Source: Rubritepida sp.
Lineage (GTDB): Bacteria; Pseudomonadota; Alphaproteobacteria; Acetobacterales; Acetobacteraceae
Length of the DNA stretch: 6,069 nt
Assembly (NCBI GenBank): GCA_028291485.1
Contig: JAQGHZ010000527.1
Location: 1 to 6,069 of the forward strand
Direction: 5' to 3'
Shown: piece after piece, positions 1 to 4,503 of the stretch
Position numbering within the stretch: position 1 is the stretch's first letter
Layout: every line of letters starts with the position of its first letter
Translations under genes and position numbers: made by a program
The notes under the pieces: model-generated
Told to the model about the DNA's origin: nothing
Database searches by the model: none
The model's input: the letters and a program-made list of their open reading frames with translations, nothing else

Positions 1-2
1 AG

Positions 3-854
3 CCCGCCTTCCTCGCGGCCCTGGCCCATCTGCAGGACGTGCTGCTGGCCGAGACGCCCCAATGCCGCCTCGAGCACGGCCCGCGCGGCGTGCACCAGTC
101 GCGCGTCGCGATCCGTCGCCTGCGCTCCATCCTGAAGCTGTTCCGGTCCGCGGTGGACGGGCCCGACTGGCGGGCCTGGGACGCGCAGCTGGGCGACCTT
201 GCCCGGGCGCTGGGCTCGGCCCGCGACTGGGACGTCTTCCTGGGGGGAATCGGCCCCGGCACGCTGGCGGCCCTGGACGGCGACATCCGCCTGAAGCGGC
301 TGCTGCGCGCGGCTGTGCGCGAGCGTGACGCGGCCTATGCGGCGCTTGGACAGCTGCTCGCGGGCGAGGGTTTCCGGGGCACGGTCTGGCTCGGGCTGCA
401 GCTCGCGCTCATCCGCCCCGCCGAGGTGCCGGAGCAGCCGCTCGCCCCCTTCGCGGCCGAGCTGCTGCGCAAGCGGTGGCGCCGGCTGAAGCGCGCAGGC
501 GCCGCCATGACCGGCCTCGACGCGACGGCGCTGCACGAGATGCGGCTCGACGCCAAGCGGCTGCGCTACGCCGCCGAGCCTTTCGCCGCCCTCTGGCCCG
601 GGCGGTCCTCGAAGCGCTTCACGAAGCGCCTCGCCAAGCTGCAGGAGGCGCTGGGCCTTGCCAACGACGCGACGGTGGCCCGCCATCTCGCCGCGCGGCT
701 GGCCGGCCGGGGCGCCGGGGGCTTTGCCATCGGCACGGTGACGGGCTTCGCCGCCGGCCGCGCCGAGGGCAGCCGCATTGCCTCGATCGTCGCCTGGAAG
801 GCGCTGAAGAAAGCAGGTCCATTCTGGAGAATGCACGCGGCAGTAGATACGTAA
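3..854 (+). CDS. CHAD-domain protein, 5'-truncated (C-terminal 283 residues visible)
   Basis: The reading frame is open from the left edge, so the gene starts outside the window; the GTG at 39 is only the first possible start codon inside it and is not a credible start. CHAD domains are all-helical, rich in conserved histidines and basic residues, and bind polyphosphate; they often sit behind a CYTH triphosphatase domain, which could lie upstream here. Two hallmark helices are visible: HQSRVAIRRLRS (from about 93) and LHEMRLDAKRLRYAAE (from about 531), which are the two repeats of the domain. The C-terminus (AWKALKKAGPFW, about 792-830) also fits the usual CHAD ending. The protein is presumably cytoplasmic. 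Family assignment is firm from these motifs; whether this is a CYTH-CHAD fusion or a stand-alone CHAD protein cannot be told. The short tail after PFW looks unconserved. Confidence 0.88.
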   Translation, partial: PAFLAALAHLQDVLLAETPQCRLEHGPRGVHQSRVAIRRLRSILKLFRSAVDGPDWRAWDAQLGDLARALGSARDWDVFLGGIGPGTLAALDGDIRLKRLLRAAVRERDAAYAALGQLLAGEGFRGTVWLGLQLALIRPAEVPEQPLAPFAAELLRKRWRRLKRAGAAMTGLDATALHEMRLDAKRLRYAAEPFAALWPGRSSKRFTKRLAKLQEALGLANDATVARHLAARLAGRGAGGFAIGTVTGFAAGRAEGSRIASIVAWKALKKAGPFWRMHAAVDT

Positions 855-870
855 CATCGGGATACAACCG

Positions 871-900
871 GGTTGCCAGCCGCCTCAAGCCTGGGTAACC
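871..900 (+). other. Imperfect hairpin between the CHAD gene and the nuclease gene
   Basis: GGTTGCCAG (871-879) can pair with CTGGGTAACC (891-900) around an 11-nt loop, with one G-U pair and one bulged G. A short palindrome, CAACC-G-GGTTG (865-875), overlaps its left arm. No T-run follows, so it is not a standard intrinsic terminator. It lies only 9 nt before the nuclease start codon, where no good Shine-Dalgarno is seen. Function unknown; it may be chance. Confidence 0.3.
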
Positions 901-909
901 AGTACGCTC

Positions 910-1473
910 ATGCGACGCCGACGTCTCTTCCAGCCCGCCCGAACGCCGCACCGATGGGGGCGCGCCTTCGCCGTGACCACGAGCGCCATGCTCGCTGGGG
1001 CGCTGGTCGCGTTCGGCCTGCCGTCGGAGCTGATGGGCTCCGCGCCGCGCAATCAGGAATGGTCCTCGCCCGCCGCGCAGGTCCGCATCGTCGACGGCGA
1101 CACCATCCGCCTCGGCGACCGCACGCTCCGCCTCTACGGCGTCGAGGCGCCCGAGCGCGGCCAGTTCTGCACCGACGAGCAGGGGGCCCTCTACGATTGC
1201 GGCACCGCCGCCGCGGCCGAGCTTGCGCGCCTGGTCGGCGATCGCGGCATCGCGTGCCGCGTTCAGGGCCGCGACCGCTTCGGCCGCGCGCTGGGCGTCT
1301 GCAGCGCCGGCGGCGTCGAGCTGAACACGGCCCTCGTGACCACGGGCTGGGCGCTGGCCGACGGAGGGTCCCTGCCCGCCCTGGTCCCGGTCGAGGCCGC
1401 GGCCCGCACGGCGCAGCGCGGCCTGTGGGTCGGCGGCTTCGAGCCCCCCGCGCATTGGCGCCGCGGCTACTGA
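910..1473 (+). CDS. Thermonuclease-family (SNase-like) protein with N-terminal membrane anchor or signal
   Basis: The 187-residue product is a staphylococcal-nuclease-fold protein, a family of Ca2+-dependent phosphodiesterases cutting DNA and RNA. The active-site elements appear intact: VDGDTIRL (residues 61-68, D64 matching S. aureus D21), RLYGVEAPE (74-82; R74, E79 and E82 matching R35, D40 and E43) and DRFGRALG (122-129; R126 matching R87). The C-terminal GLWVGGF-P--WRR pattern is typical of proteobacterial members. Residues 1-18 are very basic and are followed by a hydrophobic stretch (about 19-37), suggesting an N-in anchor or uncleaved signal, so the domain should act in the periplasm. 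Four cysteines (87, 97, 116, 131) would suit an oxidising compartment. ATG 910 is the first start codon after an in-frame TAG at 844; it has no clear Shine-Dalgarno. ATG 988 (residue 27) is an alternative but would lose the basic flank. Substrate and role are not known. Confidence 0.85.
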   Translation: MRRRRLFQPARTPHRWGRAFAVTTSAMLAGALVAFGLPSELMGSAPRNQEWSSPAAQVRIVDGDTIRLGDRTLRLYGVEAPERGQFCTDEQGALYDCGTAAAAELARLVGDRGIACRVQGRDRFGRALGVCSAGGVELNTALVTTGWALADGGSLPALVPVEAAARTAQRGLWVGGFEPPAHWRRGY

Positions 1474-1481
1474 AGCCGGCA

Positions 1482-1506
1482 TTACGCCTGGTTAGCTACG
1501 GCGTAA
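1482..1506. promoter_or_regulatory. 7-bp inverted repeat in the nuclease-gltA gap (possible operator or weak terminator)
   Basis: TTACGCC (1482-1488) and GGCGTAA (1500-1506) form a perfect inverted repeat with an 11-nt spacer, starting 9 nt after the nuclease stop codon. No T-run follows, so termination by this element alone is unlikely. A protein-binding dyad, or an RNA hairpin at the nuclease mRNA 3' end, are both possible. A further 11-nt palindrome, CTGCA-T-TGCAG, lies at 1544-1554, about 57 nt before the gltA start. I see no convincing -35/-10 pair in the 137-nt gap (1474-1610), although the gltA promoter presumably lies there. Confidence 0.35.
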
Positions 1507-1594
1507 GGTTGCCCCGATAGACAAGGCCGCCATTGCGCCTATCCTGCATTGCAGCATGGACCCCGAGGTCAATCGGGCGCGCGAAACAGTTTGT

Positions 1595-1602
1595 GAGGAA
1601 GG
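1595..1602 (+). promoter_or_regulatory. Ribosome binding site of gltA
   Basis: GAGGAAGG lies 8 nt before ATG 1611. This fixes the start at 1611 rather than at the in-frame TTG at 1533, which would add 26 residues unlike any citrate synthase N-terminus. Confidence 0.8.
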
Positions 1603-1610
1603 CTGCTGAC

Positions 1611-2912
1611 ATGAGCAAGAACGGCTCGATCACCATCACGCTTGACGGCAGCAATGCCAGCGCTTCAATGCCGCTGCTCGGCGGCACGCTCGGCCCGCAG
1701 GTCGCGGATATCCGTAAGCTCTATTCGAGCCTCGGAATCTTCACCTACGATCCCGGCTACGGCGAGACCGCCAGCTGCGAAAGCAAGATCACCTATATCG
1801 ACGGCGACGCCGGCGTGCTGCTCTACCGCGGCTATCCGATCGAGCAGCTCGCCGAGAAGAGCGACTTCATCGAGGTCTGCTACCTCCTGATGCACGGCGA
1901 GCTGCCGACCAAGGGGGAGCTCGACAAGTACCGCAAGGACGTCACGCACCACACCATGGTGCACGAGCAGATCCGCCGCTTCTTCGACGGCTTCCGCCGC
2001 GACGCGCACCCGATGGCCATCATGTGCGGCGTCGTCGGCGCGCTGGCGGCCTTCTACCACGACAACCTCGACATCAACGACGAGCGCCAGCGCGAGGTCG
2101 CGGCCTTCCGCCTCATCGCCAAGGTGCCGACCATCGCGGCGATGGCCTACAAATATGCGCTGGGCCAGCCCTTCGTGTATCCGCGCAATGACCTCAGCTA
2201 CGCGGCGAACTTCCTCTACATGCTGAACTCGGTCCCGGCCGAGCCCTACGAGGTCTCGCCCGTCCTGTCCCGCGCCATGGATCTGATCCTGATCCTGCAT
2301 GCCGACCACGAGCAGAACGCCTCGACCTCGACGGTGCGGCTCGCGGGTTCGACGGGTGCCAACCCCTTCGCCTGCATCGCGGCCGGCATCGCGGCCCTCT
2401 GGGGCCCCGCCCATGGCGGCGCCAACGAGGCCGTCCTCAAGATGCTGGGCGAGATCGGCACCCCCGATAAGATCCCCGCCTTCATCGAGCAGGTGAAGGA
2501 CAAGAACAGCGGCGTGAAGCTCATGGGCTTCGGGCACCGGGTCTACAAGAACTTCGACCCGCGCGCGAAGATCATGAAGGACACCTGCCACGAGGTTCTG
2601 GCCGAGCTCGGCATCAAGGACGAGCCGTTGCTCGACATGGCGATGGCAATGGAGAAGATCGCGCTGACGGACGAGTATTTCGTCTCGCGCAAGCTGTATC
2701 CGAACGTCGATTTCTACTCGGGCATCATCCTCAAGGCGATGGGCATCCCGACCTCCATGTTCACGGTCATCTTCGCCGTCGCCCGCACGGTCGGCTGGGT
2801 GAGCCAGTGGAAGGAGATGATCGAGGATCCGAGCCAGCGCATCGGCCGCCCCCGTCAGATCTACACGGGCGCCGACACGCGCGACTACAAGACGGCGGAC
2901 CAGCGCGGCTGA
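1611..2912 (+). CDS. gltA: Citrate synthase, type II (hexameric, Gram-negative type)
   Basis: This is a full-length 433-residue citrate synthase, condensing oxaloacetate and acetyl-CoA to citrate at the entry of the TCA cycle in the cytoplasm. Length is close to E. coli GltA (427). The small N-terminal beta domain typical of the type II enzyme (about 1-55) is present, followed by the TYIDGDAGVLLYRGYPIEQLA block (61-81). The catalytic residues are visible: H268 in WGPAHGGANEA, H309 in MGFGHRVYKNFDPRA and D367 in NVDFYSG, matching E. coli H264, H305 and D362. The oxaloacetate-site elements LHADHEQNAST (H230, H233), R392 and R413 are also kept. Enzymes of this type are commonly inhibited by NADH; whether this one is cannot be read directly. 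A 2-methylcitrate synthase is less likely given length and motifs. It has its own Shine-Dalgarno and is closed by an intrinsic terminator, so it is probably monocistronic. Confidence 0.97.
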   Translation: MSKNGSITITLDGSNASASMPLLGGTLGPQVADIRKLYSSLGIFTYDPGYGETASCESKITYIDGDAGVLLYRGYPIEQLAEKSDFIEVCYLLMHGELPTKGELDKYRKDVTHHTMVHEQIRRFFDGFRRDAHPMAIMCGVVGALAAFYHDNLDINDERQREVAAFRLIAKVPTIAAMAYKYALGQPFVYPRNDLSYAANFLYMLNSVPAEPYEVSPVLSRAMDLILILHADHEQNASTSTVRLAGSTGANPFACIAAGIAALWGPAHGGANEAVLKMLGEIGTPDKIPAFIEQVKDKNSGVKLMGFGHRVYKNFDPRAKIMKDTCHEVLAELGIKDEPLLDMAMAMEKIALTDEYFVSRKLYPNVDFYSGIILKAMGIPTSMFTVIFAVARTVGWVSQWKEMIEDPSQRIGRPRQIYTGADTRDYKTADQRG

Positions 2913-2935
2913 TCCTCGGATCGTTCCCTACATGG

Positions 2936-2968
2936 AACCCGGCTTCCTCGCGGAAGCCGGGTTTTTTG
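2936..2968 (+). terminator. Intrinsic (Rho-independent) terminator of gltA
   Basis: AACCCGGCTTCC (2936-2947) pairs perfectly with GGAAGCCGGGTT (2952-2963) around a TCGC tetraloop, giving a 12-bp stem. It runs directly into six T residues (2962-2967). It begins 23 nt after the gltA stop codon and insulates the urt genes from gltA transcription. Confidence 0.95.
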
Positions 2969-3134
2969 TTGGGCGCTCCGGACAGGCGAAGCGTCATGAT
3001 CGCAGTTTAGGCAGTTGCTTCGATAACGTGCGAACAAATCCGGTTCCGCGTCGCGCAATGCCAAATTCTCTGCACTCGTCCATGCTGACCCGGCACCGCT
3101 CTCGGTAGCCTCCGTCGTGTTGCACTCCCGGAGG
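2969..3134 (+). promoter_or_regulatory. Presumed promoter and leader region of the urt genes
   Basis: This is the only DNA between the gltA terminator and urtA, so the urt promoter should lie here; it is visibly less GC-rich than its flanks, especially at 3000-3075. No strong sigma-70 hexamer pair is evident. At 3091-3106, CGGCAC-N5-TCGGT partly resembles a sigma-54 element, but the near-invariant GC at -12 is missing. The overlapping GCACC-N6-GGTAGC (3094-3109) loosely resembles an NtrC half-site pair. Both matches are weak. The region assignment follows from position; the specific sites are guesses. Confidence 0.5.
3109..3134 (+). promoter_or_regulatory. Possible Shine-Dalgarno-sequestering hairpin in front of urtA
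   Basis: CCTCCG (3109-3114) is perfectly complementary to CGGAGG (3129-3134), which contains the urtA Shine-Dalgarno (GGAGG, 3130-3134, 6 nt before ATG 3141). The 14-nt loop itself contains GTG-TTG-CAC (3117-3125), able to add a small inner stem. If the transcript starts upstream of 3109, the leader could hold the ribosome binding site closed. With only 6 bp in a GC-rich genome, chance remains possible. Confidence 0.35.
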
Positions 3135-3140
3135 ATGCCC

Positions 3141-4376
3141 ATGTTCAAGAACCTGCCCCCGATGTCCCGTCGAGCCCTGCTCGCAACCCCCGTGGTCGGT
3201 GCGCTGGCAACGCCCGCTATCGGTCAGACCGCGACCATCAAGGTCGGTGTGCTCCACTCGCTCTCCGGCACCATGGCGATCAGCGAGACCGCGCTGCGCG
3301 ACACCGTGCTGATGATGATCCAGTGGCAGAACGCCCGCGGCGGCCTGCTCGGCCGCCAGCTCGAGGCCGTGGTCGTCGACCCCGCCTCCAACTGGCCGCT
3401 CTTCGCCGAGAAGGCGCGCGAACTGCTCGCCGTCTCCAAGGTGGACGTGACCTATGGCTGCTGGACCTCGGTGTCCCGCAAGTCCGTTCTGCCGGTCTTC
3501 GAGGAGTTGAACGGCCTCCTCTTCTACCCCGTCCAGTACGAGGGCGAAGAGCAGAGCCGGAACATCTTCTACACCGGCGCCGCGCCGAACCAGCAGGCGA
3601 TCCCGGCGGTCGAGTACCTGCTCGGCCCCGATGGCGGCAACGCCAAGCGCATCGCGCTGCTCGGCACGGACTACGTCTATCCGCGCACGACCAACCGCAT
3701 CCTGCGCGGCTACCTCAACTCCAAGGGCATCGCCGATGCCGACATCATAGAGGAGTACACGCCCTTCGGTCACAGCGACTGGCAGGGCATCGTCACGCGG
3801 GTGAAGCAGTTCGCCGCGCAGGGCAAGAAGACCGCCATCGTCTCGACCATCAACGGCGATGCGAACGTCCCCTTCTACCGCGAGCTGGGCAACCAGGGCA
3901 TCAAGGCCGAGGACATCCCGTCCGTCGCCTTCTCGGTCGGCGAGGAGGAGCTGGCCGGTATCGATGCCCGCCCGCTGGTCGGCCACCTGGCCGCCTGGAA
4001 CTACTTCATGTCGGTGCCCGGCCCCGCCAATGCGGAGTTCCTGACCACATGGCGCACCTTCATCAACAACCCGCGCCGCGTGACCAACGACCCGATGGAG
4101 GCCACCGTCACCGGCTTCAAGATGTGGGCGCAGGCCGTGGCCGCCGCCAACACCACGGCGGTCGATGCGGTGCGCGAGAAGATGTACGGCCAGAAGGTCA
4201 TGGCCGCCTGCGGCTACGAGGAGGAGATGCACCGCAACCATCACCTCTCCAAGCCGGTGATGATCGGCGAGATCCAGGCCGATGGTCAGTTCAACATTGT
4301 CTACAAGACGCCGACCGCGATCCCGGCCGAGAACTGGTCGCCGTTCATTCCCGAGAATGCCAATCGTAGGCGCTAA
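3141..4376 (+). CDS. urtA: Urea ABC transporter, periplasmic urea-binding protein
   Basis: The 411-residue product is a type I periplasmic-binding-fold protein of the branched-chain amino acid/amide (Leu/Ile/Val-binding-like) family that captures urea for the UrtBCDE importer. An N-terminal SRRALLA motif (9-15) followed by a hydrophobic stretch to about residue 29 looks like a Tat-style signal peptide, with cleavage near 26-31. The mature part opens with IKVGVLHSLSGTMAISE (33-49), and the block YGCWTSVSRKSVLPVFEELN (105-124) plus FYPVQYEGEEQSRNIFYTGA (128-147) is characteristic of UrtA as opposed to amino-acid binders. IALLGTDYVYPR (171-182) and the GHSDWQ segment (210-215) also fit. ATG 3141 is chosen because GGAGG sits 6 nt upstream; ATG 3135 overlaps that site and GTG 3117 lies before it. 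A short-chain amide binder (FmdD-like) is the closest alternative, but the urtB-like gene downstream supports urea. Confidence 0.94.
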   Translation: MFKNLPPMSRRALLATPVVGALATPAIGQTATIKVGVLHSLSGTMAISETALRDTVLMMIQWQNARGGLLGRQLEAVVVDPASNWPLFAEKARELLAVSKVDVTYGCWTSVSRKSVLPVFEELNGLLFYPVQYEGEEQSRNIFYTGAAPNQQAIPAVEYLLGPDGGNAKRIALLGTDYVYPRTTNRILRGYLNSKGIADADIIEEYTPFGHSDWQGIVTRVKQFAAQGKKTAIVSTINGDANVPFYRELGNQGIKAEDIPSVAFSVGEEELAGIDARPLVGHLAAWNYFMSVPGPANAEFLTTWRTFINNPRRVTNDPMEATVTGFKMWAQAVAAANTTAVDAVREKMYGQKVMAACGYEEEMHRNHHLSKPVMIGEIQADGQFNIVYKTPTAIPAENWSPFIPENANRRR

Positions 4377-4390
4377 TTGCCTTCAAACGT

Positions 4391-4413
4391 CAGGCGCACG
4401 CTCCGCGCGCCTG
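4391..4413 (+). repeat. Inverted repeat 1 in the urtA-urtB gap
   Basis: CAGGCGC (4391-4397) and GCGCCTG (4407-4413) form a perfect 7-bp stem with a 9-nt loop, beginning 14 nt after the urtA stop codon; a T-G wobble pair can extend it outwards. No T-run follows. It may protect the 3' end of the urtA part of the message or cause partial termination. Confidence 0.5.
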
Positions 4414-4427
4414 GCTTCGCGCCGCAA

Positions 4428-4466
4428 CCGGCGCGCCCGGCCGGCAAGTCAGTTTGGGCGCGCCGG
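4428..4466 (+). repeat. Inverted repeat 2 in the urtA-urtB gap (11-bp perfect stem)
   Basis: CCGGCGCGCCC (4428-4438) and GGGCGCGCCGG (4456-4466) are exact reverse complements with a 17-nt spacer; two G-U pairs could extend the stem inwards. The stem is almost entirely G/C and therefore very stable as RNA. It is not followed by T residues. Its place between a binding-protein gene and a permease gene matches where processing or stability hairpins set unequal expression in other ABC importer operons, such as malE-malF. Confidence 0.6.
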
Positions 4467-4488
4467 CCGCCTTGCGGCTGGATGCTCG

Positions 4489-4494
4489 AAGGGA
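4489..4494 (+). promoter_or_regulatory. Ribosome binding site supporting the TTG start of urtB
   Basis: AAGGGA lies 9 nt before TTG 4504. No in-frame ATG exists between the end of urtA and the conserved part of urtB, so this site helps select the TTG. Confidence 0.6.
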
Positions 4495-4503
4495 TGTTCT
4501 GAC

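Noticed and set aside
619..1482. A 287-codon open frame on the - strand spanning the CHAD gene and nuclease
   Set aside because: It crosses two supported genes and their gap, and is low-complexity A/R/G-rich with no motif.
1533..1610. TTG 1533 as gltA start
   Set aside because: ATG 1611 has a strong Shine-Dalgarno 8 nt upstream, and the protein from there has the normal citrate synthase length and N-terminus.
1665..2591. A 308-codon open frame on the - strand, antisense to gltA
   Set aside because: It is a GC-skew shadow opposite a citrate synthase with all catalytic residues; its own product shows no family features.
3015..3042. TTGCTT as a sigma-70 -35 element for urtA
   Set aside because: The sequence at 16-18 nt spacing (around AAATCC) does not resemble a -10 box, so no promoter is called.
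2994..4244. A 416-codon open frame on the - strand, antisense to urtA
   Set aside because: Its translation is dominated by H, R, G, D, V and L in the manner of an antisense shadow of a GC-rich gene, has no recognisable motif, and lies opposite a well-supported urtA.
4282..4503. Upstream in-frame extension of urtB
   Set aside because: It would overlap the last 95 nt of urtA in another frame, run through both inverted repeats, and place the signal peptide in the middle of the protein.
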